Origin: Agathobaculum massiliense
GTDB lineage: Bacteria > Bacillota > Clostridia > Oscillospirales > Butyricicoccaceae
NCBI RefSeq assembly: GCF_900291975.1
Contig: NZ_OMPN01000001.1
Coordinates: 2,866,501 to 2,930,500 of the forward strand
DNA length: 64,000 nt
Reading direction: 5' to 3'
Shown here: in pieces, positions 57,264 to 64,000 of the stretch
Layout of the letters: each line of letters begins with the position of its first letter
How positions within the stretch are numbered: the stretch's first letter is position 1
The notes under the pieces: generated by a model
Told to the model about the DNA's origin: nothing
What the model saw: only the letters and a program-made list of their open reading frames with translations
Databases searched by the model: none
Translations under genes and position numbers: made by a program

Positions 57264-58634
57264 ATGGCCCTTTCAATCAAGCCCTATATTGAAAATAAGG
57301 AAACCATCCATCTGATTGGCATTGGCGGCGTATCCATGAATTCGCTGGCCGAGCTGCTGCTGTCAAAAGGGGTGCCGGTCACCGGCTCGGACCGGCTGGG
57401 GACTGACGTTACCGCGCGCCTGAAGGCGCGGGGCGCAAAAATCAGCTATGAGCATAAGGCGGAAAATGTGCAGGGCGCTTCGCTCGTCGTCCGCACTGCC
57501 GCGGTACATGACGATAATCCGGAGGTCGTCCGCGCGCATGAGCTGGGCATACCGGTGATGGAACGCGCGGAGGCCTGGGGCCACCTGATGCGGGATTACG
57601 ATAATGTGGTCTGCCTGGCCGGCACGCACGGCAAGACGACCTCGACCTCCATGATGGCGCTGATCACCATGGAGGCCGGCCTGGACCCGACGGTCATGGT
57701 CGGTAGCAACCTGCCCGCGATCGGCGGCACGCTGCGCATCGGCGGCAAGGGCTGCTTTGTGGCGGAAAGCTGCGAATACTGCAATTCCTTCCTCAAATTC
57801 GCGCCGACCGTCGCGGTGGTACTCAATGTGGAGGAGGACCACCTTGACTTTTTCAAGGATATCAATGATATCATCCACTCGTTCCGCGCGTTTGTCGAGC
57901 TGACGCCGATGAATGGGCTGGTGGTCGCCAACGGGGACGATCCCAACGCCATGCGGAGTGTCGCGGGACTGGACCGGCGTATCCGTACGTTCGGCATGGC
58001 GCCGGACGCGGACGTGCGCGCCGAAGACGTGCGGGATGTGAACGGATATTACCAGTTTACCGTCCTGATCGGCGGCAAGCCGTATGCACGGGTCAGGCTG
58101 TCCGTTCCCGGGCGGCACAATATGCTCAACGCCTTGGCGTGCTGCGCGGCGGCGGAGTTTTTGGGCGTATCGGGCGCGGCGGCGGAACGCGGACTGAACC
58201 AGTTCACCGGCTCGTCCCGCCGGTTCCAGTTGATTGGCAAAATGCCGTGCGGCGCGACTGTGGTGGACGACTACGCCCATCACCCCAATGAGATGAAAGC
58301 GACCCTGACGACCGCCAGAGAGATGCGGTTCGACCGTATCCTGTGCGCGTTCCAGCCGCATACCTATACCCGCACCAAGGCGCTGTTCCCTGAATTCGTG
58401 GAGGCGTTGAAGCTGTGCGACCAGGCCGTGCTTGCGCCGATCTACGCGGCGCGGGAGCAGAATACGGTCGGGGTGTACGCGAGCGACTTGGCGGAAGAAG
58501 TGCCGGGGGCGGTAGCCTTTGACAGCTTTGCGGAGATCGCGGCCTATCTGCGCCGCGAGGCAGGGCCGAACGACCTGGTGATTACCATGGGCGCGGGGAA
58601 TATCAACGAGGTAGGCCCCATGTTGATCCGATAA
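57264..58634 (+). CDS. murC: UDP-N-acetylmuramate--L-alanine ligase
   Basis: MurC adds L-Ala to UDP-MurNAc in cytoplasmic peptidoglycan synthesis. The 456 residues have the Rossmann domain (H-L-I-G-I-G-G-V-S-M-N-S-L-A), the ATP loop A-G-T-H-G-K-T-T-S-T near residues 118-127, V-A-E-S-C-E-Y and N-V-E-E-D-H-L-D in the central Mur ligase domain, and D-D-Y-A-H-H-P-N-E in the C-terminal domain, which is specific for MurC/Mpl-type ligases. Length favours MurC. AGGGGA lies upstream of the ATG. It stands alone, divergent from spoVG, outside a dcw cluster. Confidence 0.96.
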   Translation: MALSIKPYIENKETIHLIGIGGVSMNSLAELLLSKGVPVTGSDRLGTDVTARLKARGAKISYEHKAENVQGASLVVRTAAVHDDNPEVVRAHELGIPVMERAEAWGHLMRDYDNVVCLAGTHGKTTSTSMMALITMEAGLDPTVMVGSNLPAIGGTLRIGGKGCFVAESCEYCNSFLKFAPTVAVVLNVEEDHLDFFKDINDIIHSFRAFVELTPMNGLVVANGDDPNAMRSVAGLDRRIRTFGMAPDADVRAEDVRDVNGYYQFTVLIGGKPYARVRLSVPGRHNMLNALACCAAAEFLGVSGAAAERGLNQFTGSSRRFQLIGKMPCGATVVDDYAHHPNEMKATLTTAREMRFDRILCAFQPHTYTRTKALFPEFVEALKLCDQAVLAPIYAAREQNTVGVYASDLAEEVPGAVAFDSFAEIAAYLRREAGPNDLVITMGAGNINEVGPMLIR

Positions 58635-58635
58635 A

Positions 58636-58678
58636 AACAGAAAAGCCGCAGGACGCGCTCCTGCGGCTTTTTTCTGTT
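58636..58678. terminator. Bidirectional terminator after murC
   Basis: AACAGAAAAGCCGCAGGA with its complement, CGCGC loop. The isomerase stop codon touches the right arm. Confidence 0.92.
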
Positions 58679-59528
58679 ACGGCTGTCCGCTGTAGGGAGG
58701 ACGCGCGGGGATAAGCTGCCTGAGATATGCCACGCTCTGTTCCGCCCAATCCTCCTCCTGCGAAAGGGTCTGTTCCAGCGTGGGGCAGCACGCCATCCAG
58801 CTTTCCAGCACCGTGCTGAAATCGCGGGGCGCCTCCCGCTTCAGGTAGTCGAGTATTTTGGGGATGGGCTGACGCCCCTGCCCGGCGGGCATGCCCGTGA
58901 TGGCCAGCCCGACGCCGGAATTGCTGCGCTGGATCGTGTAATCCTTGACATGGAAACAGACGCAGTACGGCGCCATATACTGCAATACCTCGTCGATCGG
59001 CTCCTCAGTGGAGAGCGAATTCGTGCTGTCCACGACCAGGCCGACGAGCGGATGGCCGATCTGCGCGATCATTTCGGCGTATTCGTGCGCGAGGAAACGG
59101 TCATGGTTCTCAATGCCGAGCGTCAGGCCGTGCCGCTCGAGACGGGGCAGGACGCCGCGCACGACGCGGATGGTTTCCTCCATCGGCGGCTCGTAGCCTG
59201 CGGCGTCCGTGATGCCGCGCAGCATGCTGACGCCCAGACGGGCGGATATATCGATATACCGTTCGAGCCGCGCGGGCGTCATGCCCTTCATGCCGGCCTC
59301 GAGCAGGATGCCGCGCTCCTGCGCATAGACGCGGATCTCGTCCAGGGTGGCGTCGCTGAAATCGTCAAACGGCAGGTTGTGCGAATACTGCACGCAGCCC
59401 ACGTCGAGCGCGACCGCCTTGTCGATCAGGCCGAGCGGCGTGAGCGGCTGCGCCGGCCGCTGCGCGGGATTGACGCCGGATAAAAACGGATAGGTAAAGG
59501 AACTGATGCCAAGCCAGGTCTGCGCCAT
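58677..59528 (-). CDS. Sugar phosphate isomerase/epimerase (xylose isomerase-like TIM barrel)
   Basis: The 283-residue AP-endonuclease-2-type barrel has L-G-I-S-S-F-T-Y-P-F at the start, V-Q-Y-S-H-N-L-P, L-G-I-E-N-H-D (metal Glu), V-V-D-S-T-N-S, and C-F-H-V-K-D-Y near residue 190. The metal-binding Glu, Asp and His pattern is that of IolE/UxaE/hydroxypyruvate-isomerase relatives. The substrate is unknown and no sugar-transport or kinase genes flank it. An AGGAGGCTTG box precedes the ATG. Confidence 0.85.
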   Translation of the reverse strand: MAQTWLGISSFTYPFLSGVNPAQRPAQPLTPLGLIDKAVALDVGCVQYSHNLPFDDFSDATLDEIRVYAQERGILLEAGMKGMTPARLERYIDISARLGVSMLRGITDAAGYEPPMEETIRVVRGVLPRLERHGLTLGIENHDRFLAHEYAEMIAQIGHPLVGLVVDSTNSLSTEEPIDEVLQYMAPYCVCFHVKDYTIQRSNSGVGLAITGMPAGQGRQPIPKILDYLKREAPRDFSTVLESWMACCPTLEQTLSQEEDWAEQSVAYLRQLIPARPPYSGQP

Positions 59529-59651
59529 AACAAGCCTCCTTTTTTATGAAAAAACAATAAAAGCCGCGGCTATCTTCTTGCCTTTATTTTGCACGGGGAG
59601 AAAGTAATTGTCAACGATTTCTCGCAATTCAAAAAAACATCAGATTTTTAC

Positions 59652-59680
59652 TTGACAAAAATCACGAAATGGTGCATACT
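59652..59680 (+). promoter_or_regulatory. Promoter of the CMK-like kinase gene
   Basis: TTGACA, 17-bp spacer, CATACT. Confidence 0.72.
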
Positions 59681-59737
59681 GAACATACAAAGAATTATGC
59701 AATTTGTATAATTTCGTAACAGTGAGGAGGGTGCGTT

Positions 59738-60349
59738 ATGAATAACAACTTAATCATCACCATCGGCCGTGAATACGGCACAGGCGGCCGTGAAATCGGC
59801 CAGAAACTCGCGCTCCGCCTTGGCATTTCCTTTTATGACCGCGAGCTGATCACGCGGGCGGCCAAAAAGACCGGCTTTGATGAAAAGCTGTTTGAACAGT
59901 TGGATAAACGGGCGACAAACAGCTTCCTGTACTCGCTGACCATGTTCGGCTCGGTCGGGCTGAACGGCATGAGCCTGACCGACCAGCTTTATCTGGCACA
60001 GGCGAATGTGATCCGTGAGATTGCGGAGGACGCGCCCTGCGTGGTCGTCGGCCGCTGCGCCGACCATGTGCTGCGGGACTTCCCGAACAAGTTCGATTTC
60101 TTTATCCACGGCTCGATCGAGGATCGCATTAAGCGGATCCAGAGCTGCGGGGACTATGAGATCGAGGGCAAGACGCCGCAGGCGGCGTTGGAAAAAATGG
60201 ATAAGCAGCGCTCTACCTATTACAACTACTATACCGGAAAGGTATGGGGCAAGTGTGACCATTACGATATGTGCATCAACGCCGGCCGGCTGGGTGTGGA
60301 GCATTCTGTGGATATTATTCTGGAGTATGTCAACCGGTTGAAAAAATAA
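59738..60349 (+). CDS. Cytidylate kinase-like family protein
   Basis: The 203-residue P-loop protein has I-T-I-G-R-E-Y-G-T-G-G-R-E-I-G (residues 7-21) as phosphate loop, F-Y-D-R-E-L-I as NMP-site strand, V-V-V-G-R-C-A-D-H-V-L, and a lid-like R-I-K-R-I-Q. This is the Cmk-like subgroup found next to, but distinct from, canonical cmk; members have no proven substrate. GAGGAGGGTG precedes the ATG and a terminator follows. Monocistronic. Confidence 0.88.
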   Translation: MNNNLIITIGREYGTGGREIGQKLALRLGISFYDRELITRAAKKTGFDEKLFEQLDKRATNSFLYSLTMFGSVGLNGMSLTDQLYLAQANVIREIAEDAPCVVVGRCADHVLRDFPNKFDFFIHGSIEDRIKRIQSCGDYEIEGKTPQAALEKMDKQRSTYYNYYTGKVWGKCDHYDMCINAGRLGVEHSVDIILEYVNRLKK

Positions 60350-60389
60350 GCTCGTTTCTTCATGGGGAATAGAGGAAAAGAGAGGGAGG

Positions 60390-60419
60390 AAAGGCCGTAT
60401 CCATTCGGATACGGCCTTT
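60390..60419 (+). terminator. Terminator of the CMK-like gene
   Basis: AAAGGCCGTATCC/GGATACGGCCTTT stem with ATTC loop. Confidence 0.88.
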
Positions 60420-60480
60420 CCTATAGCGCGGAACAAAACCGCTGCGCGAACGTCAGAACAGGTAAAAGGAGGGAATGACA

Positions 60481-61095
60481 ATGAAGCGATTGCTCACAGG
60501 CGGGCTGGCTGCCATGCTGGTGATGCTGCTGCCGGGCTGTGGAGATCAGACAACTGCCAAGCCGGTGATTTACCTCTATCCGGAGGAAGTCACGGAGGTG
60601 CTGGCTCAGTTGGATTACAACGGTGAATTGGCCGTCACCTATCCGGCGTATGAGGATGGCTGGGCCGTGACCGCCCATCCGGACGGCACGCTGGTCGATG
60701 CGGAAGGAAAGGAGTACTCGTACCTGTTCTGGGAGGGTTCCTCGGATACGGAATACGACTTTTCCGAAGGGTTCTGCGTAGCCGGGAAGGACACGGCGGC
60801 ATTCCTGCAGGGGACGCTGGCGGAGATCGGTCTGACGCCGCGGGAGTACAATGAATTTATCGTGTACTGGCTGCCGAGGATGCAGGGGAATGCCTATAAC
60901 CTGATCTCGTTCCAGTCCGACCGGTATACCGAGACGGCAAGGCTGACCATCGAACCGGAGCCGGACAGCGTGCTGCGCGTATTCATGGCCTGGAAGCCGC
61001 TGGAGGCGCCGCAGGAGATTACGCCGCAGACCTTTGCGCAATTTGAGCGGGATGGCTTCACGGTGGTCGAATGGGGCGGCTGCGAGCTGCCGTGA
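60481..61095 (+). CDS. Lipoprotein of unknown function (K-P-V-I-Y-L-Y-P type)
   Basis: The 204-residue product has a lipoprotein signal peptide with lipobox L-L-P-G-C (Cys about residue 18). The mature part begins T-T-A-K-P-V-I-Y-L-Y-P-E-E and contains T-Y-P-A-Y-E-D-G-W-x-V-x-A-x-P-D-G-T-L and Y-S-Y-L-F-W-E-G. This recurring motif set is one I recall from uncharacterised bacterial lipoproteins. No catalytic residues are evident, and two further Cys sit late. The second ATG (60481) is preferred: it lies 7 nt after AGGAGGG. Function unknown; an extracellular surface location is likely. Confidence 0.8.
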   Translation: MKRLLTGGLAAMLVMLLPGCGDQTTAKPVIYLYPEEVTEVLAQLDYNGELAVTYPAYEDGWAVTAHPDGTLVDAEGKEYSYLFWEGSSDTEYDFSEGFCVAGKDTAAFLQGTLAEIGLTPREYNEFIVYWLPRMQGNAYNLISFQSDRYTETARLTIEPEPDSVLRVFMAWKPLEAPQEITPQTFAQFERDGFTVVEWGGCELP

Positions 61096-61099
61096 ATGG

Positions 61100-61134
61100 C
61101 AAAAGCGCCGGTGCAATACGCACCGGCGCTTTTG
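61100..61134. terminator. Bidirectional terminator between lipoprotein gene and niaX
   Basis: CAAAAGCGCCGGTGC/GCACCGGCGCTTTTG stem. Confidence 0.92.
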
Positions 61135-61136
61135 CG

Positions 61137-61703
61137 TCATACCGTTTTGGCTTTACGCATCGTGCCGCTGACCGGCTTCCAGATCAGCAGCGAGATCGCG
61201 TAATCGATCATGGAATGCACAAACGAGCCCACGCCGACCAGCAGGACGATCAGCCGCAGCATCTCCTGCATCGGCATCGCCATGGCCGCATAAAACGGAA
61301 TGACGATCAGCGCTTCACAGACGGCATGGACAACGCTTGTCCAGCAGCCGAGGCTGAGCAGCCGGAGACCACGGTTGGAGGTCGCCTGCCGGAAATCCAG
61401 AAGCTCTGGATGCCGCTGGAGGTAAATGGCGCCAAGGGCGACGAATATGATATGGGACAGCGCGCGCAGGACAATGGGAAGCGAAAAACCGCCGAGGAAA
61501 AAGCCGAGCGTCGTACCCAGCGCGACGGCTGCACCGACTGCGGGGGAGATGAACATGGCCAGAAAGACCGCGACATGGCTCGCCAAGGTAAAGCTCATGG
61601 GGTCGATGCGGATTTTAATGGGAGAAAACATGGGGATAATAATGCCGATCGCGCAGAGGACGCCGGCAAGCACCAGATGGTACAGACTTTTGCTTTTTGT
61701 CAT
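61137..61703 (-). CDS. niaX: ECF-type niacin transporter S component (NiaX-like)
   Basis: The 188-residue membrane protein has about six helices. It shows I-D-P-M-S-F-T-L-A-S-H-V-A-V-F-L-A-M-F-I-S-P near residues 35-56, G-T-T-L-G-F-F-L-G-G-F and L-R-A-L-S-H-I-I-F-V, matching the niacin-specific S component as I know it. The substrate assignment is strengthened by the nearby niaR gene and by a palindrome on the -35 box. It would work with a shared EcfAA'T energising module encoded elsewhere. ATG 61703 is used: an in-frame extension runs into the promoter. Confidence 0.75.
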   Translation of the reverse strand: MTKSKSLYHLVLAGVLCAIGIIIPMFSPIKIRIDPMSFTLASHVAVFLAMFISPAVGAAVALGTTLGFFLGGFSLPIVLRALSHIIFVALGAIYLQRHPELLDFRQATSNRGLRLLSLGCWTSVVHAVCEALIVIPFYAAMAMPMQEMLRLIVLLVGVGSFVHSMIDYAISLLIWKPVSGTMRKAKTV

Positions 61704-61743
61704 GGGTGTTCTATTCCTTTCCGATCTTTTGTCAACGGTCAAA

Positions 61744-61772
61744 AGTATACTGCAATGTGGAACATATGTCAA
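61744..61772 (-). promoter_or_regulatory. Promoter of niaX
   Basis: On the minus strand TTGACA, 17-bp spacer, TATACT. The -35 box sits in the centre of a palindrome. Confidence 0.85.
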
Positions 61773-61781
61773 GACATATGT
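61762..61781. promoter_or_regulatory. Probable NiaR operator
   Basis: Perfect inverted repeat ACATATGTC-AA-GACATATGT covers the niaX -35 box. A repressor bound here would block RNA polymerase. The assignment to NiaR is by proximity and function. Confidence 0.65.
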
Positions 61782-61847
61782 AAAATAAAATGCGTGCTTG
61801 CCGAAACGGCGCCGGATATGGTATAGTTAAGGCGAAAGGAAGATAGC

Positions 61848-62246
61848 ATGATTTCCATTGACCGATTTGAAGAAATACTGGAGGCGCTGGCGGAGGAGCT
61901 GCCGGAGCAGTTTTATGAGGAGCTGAACGGCGGCATCTTGGTAGATACCGGACACCCGCTACACCCCGCGGACGAGCATGGCGACCTGTATATCATGGGG
62001 GAATACCGTGTCGATCCAGCCATGGGGAAATATATCGTGATGTTTTACGGCTCATTCAGGCGGGTGTTCCGCGGCCTGGATGAAGCCGCGCTGACCGAGG
62101 AGATGCGCAAGGTGCTGCGGCATGAGTTCCGTCACCATGTGGAGGGGCGCGCGGGAGTGCGCGACTTGGAGGTCTTGGACGAAGCGCAGATCGCGGCCTA
62201 TCGCGCGCAGAGCAGGGAGGAGGACGAAAAAGGGCAGGGCGCGTGA
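61848..62246 (+). CDS. Zincin-like metallopeptidase family protein
   Basis: The 132-residue protein contains H-E-F-R-H (His92-His96), a minimal HExxH zinc site. It belongs to the small zincin family that starts with F-E-E-I-L-E-A-L-A-E-E-L-P-E-Q-F and has Y-I-M-G-E-Y. No signal peptide, so probably cytoplasmic. Substrate unknown; members are widespread in Firmicutes and Actinobacteria. It is divergent from niaX and convergent with niaR, ending at a perfect terminator. AAAGGAAGAT precedes the ATG. Confidence 0.88.
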   Translation: MISIDRFEEILEALAEELPEQFYEELNGGILVDTGHPLHPADEHGDLYIMGEYRVDPAMGKYIVMFYGSFRRVFRGLDEAALTEEMRKVLRHEFRHHVEGRAGVRDLEVLDEAQIAAYRAQSREEDEKGQGA

Positions 62247-62260
62247 GCGCCCTGCCCTTT
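62229..62260. terminator. Bidirectional terminator between metallopeptidase gene and niaR
   Basis: AAAGGGCAGGGCGC/GCGCCCTGCCCTTT stem with GTGA loop. Confidence 0.92.
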
Positions 62261-62294
62261 GTGCGTTCAAAGCGACGGCGGAAGCAGGCCGATA

Positions 62295-62819
62295 CTACCG
62301 CTCCTCGGTGAGCAGAAAGCCCCCGTCCTTCAGCCCCCGCACGACGCGGCTGAGGGTTGCCTCGTCCGCGGCGCGTAGCGTATGCAGATGGATGCCTCCC
62401 GTCAGGTCGCAGAGCGGACGGGTGCCGGGGTTTTGTATTTTTTTGCAGAACGCGTCCGCGTCAAAGCGGGAGAAAATGTGCAGCGGCGCGCAGATCTGGC
62501 CATAAACCGGATGCTCGACGGTCACGTCGATCAGCGCGCCACCCAGATCGACGACCGTATACAGCTCGTCACGCAGGCGCTCGTCCCCATGATGGCAGAC
62601 GACACGGCGTTCCGCGTAGACCGGCGCGGCGGGGTTTTCCAGGATGTAGCCGCGCGGCGTGGCGAGCACCGCCAGGCCGCCCGCGCGCAGCAGGGCCACG
62701 TCGCCCACGATGATCTGGCGGCTGACGCCGCACTGAGCGGCCAGCGCGGTTGCGGAAACGGGTCCGTCGGACTGCGCGAGCAGATGGGTGATTTTGATAC
62801 GCCGTTCGGCAGCATTCAT
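62295..62819 (-). CDS. niaR: Niacin-responsive transcriptional repressor NiaR
   Basis: The 174-residue product has an N-terminal winged HTH (A-T-A-L-A-A-Q-C-G-V-S-R-Q-I-I-V-G-D-V-A-L-L-R) and the 3H domain with conserved His residues (V-C-H-H-G-D, T-V-E-H-P-V-Y-G, G-G-I-H-L-H-T). It binds nicotinic acid and a metal and represses NAD-precursor genes in Firmicutes. Its likely target here is niaX, whose promoter carries a perfect palindrome. Start ATG 62819 sits 8 nt from AAGGAAG, and a GTG three codons upstream has no spacing. I see no copy of the palindrome at its own promoter. Confidence 0.92.
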   Translation of the reverse strand: MNAAERRIKITHLLAQSDGPVSATALAAQCGVSRQIIVGDVALLRAGGLAVLATPRGYILENPAAPVYAERRVVCHHGDERLRDELYTVVDLGGALIDVTVEHPVYGQICAPLHIFSRFDADAFCKKIQNPGTRPLCDLTGGIHLHTLRAADEATLSRVVRGLKDGGFLLTEER

Positions 62820-62895
62820 AGTCGTCACTTCCTTAACAACCCTATCATAGCAAAAGAAAAAGGACTATGCAAGCATAGCCCTTTTGAAAAAACAC

Positions 62896-63549
62896 TTAGC
62901 CGAGAAGATAAACGTTTGCATATTGTACGCCAAGATCGTAAGCACGGTCATGGGAAGAAACAAATACGTCGATCTTGTTATTTTTGATTGCGCCGCCGGT
63001 ATCCTCTGCGATAAACACGCCATAGCCCTCAATATAAACGCGGCTGCCCAGCGGAATGACCGAGGAATCCACCGCGATCGTGCGGCCCTCGGCCGCGATC
63101 GTACCGGAAGCGGTCTTGCCGCTCGAGGTGCCGTTGCAAACCGCGCACGGGCAGTAGAACGTCAGCTTGTAATTGCCCAGCGAGGTGGCGTTGCTCTTGA
63201 TCGCGTCGCTGGCGAGCAGGGAGGACGAGTAGGCTACCGTCTTGGTCGAAACCGGCGCGGTCAGCAGGCTGTTGTACTCGGATTTCTCCGCAGCAGCCTT
63301 GGCTGCCGCGGCTTCCGCCTTGGCCTTTGCCTCCGCTTCCGCTTTTGCCTTGGCCGTTGCTTCGGCAAGGGACTGCTCGGCGGTCTTGATTTCGTCTGCG
63401 GTCAGGACCGTGCCGACCGAGGAATTGAGATTGGAAGAGAGTACCGCAACTGGCTGATCCAGAGCAGCAGCGCTGGCCGTTGCCATCGCGCTGACAGCGA
63501 GTGTCGCCGCGAGGAGTTTGGCCATATGCTTTCGCAGGGAAATAGACAT
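62896..63549 (-). CDS. Secreted 3D-domain protein (cell-wall, Rpf/YuiC-like)
   Basis: The 217-residue product has a signal peptide (M-A-K-L-L-A-A-T-L-A-V-S-A-M-A-T-A-S-A-A). An Ala/Lys/Glu-rich helical linker of about 40 residues (A-K-A-K-A-E-A-E-A-K repeats) follows, then a C-terminal 3D domain named for three conserved Asp: A-V-D-S-S-V-I-P-L-G, A-E-D-T-G-G and K-I-D-V-F-V. F-Y-C-P-C-A-V-C-N-G precedes it. The double-psi barrel is shared with MltA-type lytic transglycosylases and stationary-phase/resuscitation proteins, so wall turnover is likely. AGGAGTG box. The promoter is TTGACA/TATCAT with a ~115-nt leader. Confidence 0.9.
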   Translation of the reverse strand: MSISLRKHMAKLLAATLAVSAMATASAAALDQPVAVLSSNLNSSVGTVLTADEIKTAEQSLAEATAKAKAEAEAKAKAEAAAAKAAAEKSEYNSLLTAPVSTKTVAYSSSLLASDAIKSNATSLGNYKLTFYCPCAVCNGTSSGKTASGTIAAEGRTIAVDSSVIPLGSRVYIEGYGVFIAEDTGGAIKNNKIDVFVSSHDRAYDLGVQYANVYLLG

Positions 63550-63666
63550 TTGTGTTACACTCCTAAAAAATCGTCGTGAAAACCCGCAGGACTGCGGCTC
63601 GGTGTTACCGATTTGTTTTCAGGTTGTTACTGTTTTGTTTTCGATCTGTTTCCGATCTGTAACCTC
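63550..63666 (-). promoter_or_regulatory. Leader of the 3D-domain gene with repeats and hairpins
   Basis: Reading the minus strand, the leader carries two ACAGATCG repeats followed by runs of AAAACA/GTAACA, a CGGT/ACCG hairpin, and CCGCAG/CTGCGG followed by GTTTTC, which resembles a weak terminator before the start codon. Transcript attenuation is possible. No known riboswitch consensus was recognised. Confidence 0.4.
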
Positions 63667-63695
63667 ATGATACTGCATTTTCGCGGATTTGTCAA
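63667..63695 (-). promoter_or_regulatory. Promoter of the 3D-domain gene
   Basis: On the minus strand TTGACA, 17-bp spacer, TATCAT. Confidence 0.82.
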
Positions 63696-63699
63696 AGCC

Positions 63700-64000
63700 T
63701 TTTTTTGAATTCTGTGCAAAATGACCAATACATTGCGTATAGAGCATATAAGTCTGTATAGTGTTCTAAAAAAATCAGCATATTTGACAAGAAGACCATA
63801 GGGATTGTGTATGTCCAAAGGGTTACAAACAAGATATACGGTACGGCGTCTTCCCCAAAATCCAATATGCAGGAAAGCGTTCTTTGCGGCGGGAAGCGTC
63901 TGCGCAAACCGGAACGGGCGGCAGGCCGCGGAAACGGCGGCGGGGACACGCGGGGATTGGTCAAATTTACGAAGATCTGCGGTATAAGCGGTGCGGGGCT
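63700..64000. other. Right-edge stretch without a supported gene
   Basis: AT-rich to about 63830, then GC-rich. A 59-codon frame on the plus strand (63811-63987) has no ribosome binding site and an Arg/Ala-rich composition like a shadow frame. It may be the upstream region of a gene beyond the window. Confidence 0.4.

Noticed and set aside
63811-63987. 59-codon plus-strand frame at the right edge
   Set aside because: No ribosome binding site, Arg/Ala-rich composition, and overlapping open frames on the other strand.

Overview
The window reads as a chromosomal segment of a moderately GC-rich (impression: high fifties per cent), spore-forming, strictly anaerobic Firmicute of the class Clostridia. 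Supporting genes are spoVG, addAB, a pyruvate:ferredoxin oxidoreductase, niaR, DUF1292, L20-type control of infC, a dgt-dnaG-rpoD cluster, SLH-domain exoproteins and consensus TTGACA/TATAAT promoters with strong GGAGG ribosome binding sites. A gut Oscillospirales-type genome (Butyricicoccus/Agathobaculum-like) is my guess only. I see no prophage, insertion sequence, CRISPR array or rRNA. Nearly all of it is core chromosome, with a few accessory-looking modules.

Layout, 0-20 kb: the end of a membrane glycosyltransferase; a four-gene minus-strand operon (GHL10 hydrolase, acyl-ACP thioesterase, degenerate MNT nucleotidyltransferase, HEPN protein); a pyridoxal/pyridoxamine kinase overlapping a NuoE-like ferredoxin; tRNA-Gly; an XRE membrane regulator; malQ with a HAD-LUD fusion; trmB; a NifX-like/DUF134 pair with a palindromic operator; a PRTase; a 6S RNA locus; DUF1292; the infC-rpmI-rplT operon, where infC probably starts at AUC; a 30-codon transcription unit; an XRE-TPR regulator; Lrp; MATE; an SLH-M15 peptidase; and a YifB-type ATPase.

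20-40 kb: nifJ; an SLH-propeller exoprotein preceded by a small gene broken by a stop codon; tcdA; a sortase-fold protein lacking both the catalytic His and Cys; tRNA-Gly and tRNA-Phe; addB-addA; an unexplained structured element; guaB; a nucleotidyltransferase; a CLC-F-type channel/antiporter; a HAD phosphatase; and MATE.

40-64 kb: luxS translationally coupled to MATE; rpmE; hflX; YigZ; dgt-dnaG-rpoD; a C26 glutamine amidotransferase; a Na/Pi-PhoU protein; a MMPL exporter with a coiled-coil exoprotein and divergent TetR; a diacylglycerol glycosyltransferase; spoVG; murC; a sugar isomerase; a CMK-like kinase; a lipoprotein; the niacin transporter niaX with a palindromic operator on its promoter; a zincin-like metallopeptidase; niaR; and a secreted 3D-domain protein. 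The last 0.3 kb holds no supported gene.

The strongest candidates for unusual biology are the pseudo-sortase, the HEPN plus degenerate-MNT pair inside a metabolic operon, the HAD-LUD fusion, the MMPL/exoprotein/TetR module, and the structured non-coding element between addA and guaB. All functional statements come from reading motifs by eye. No database search was run.
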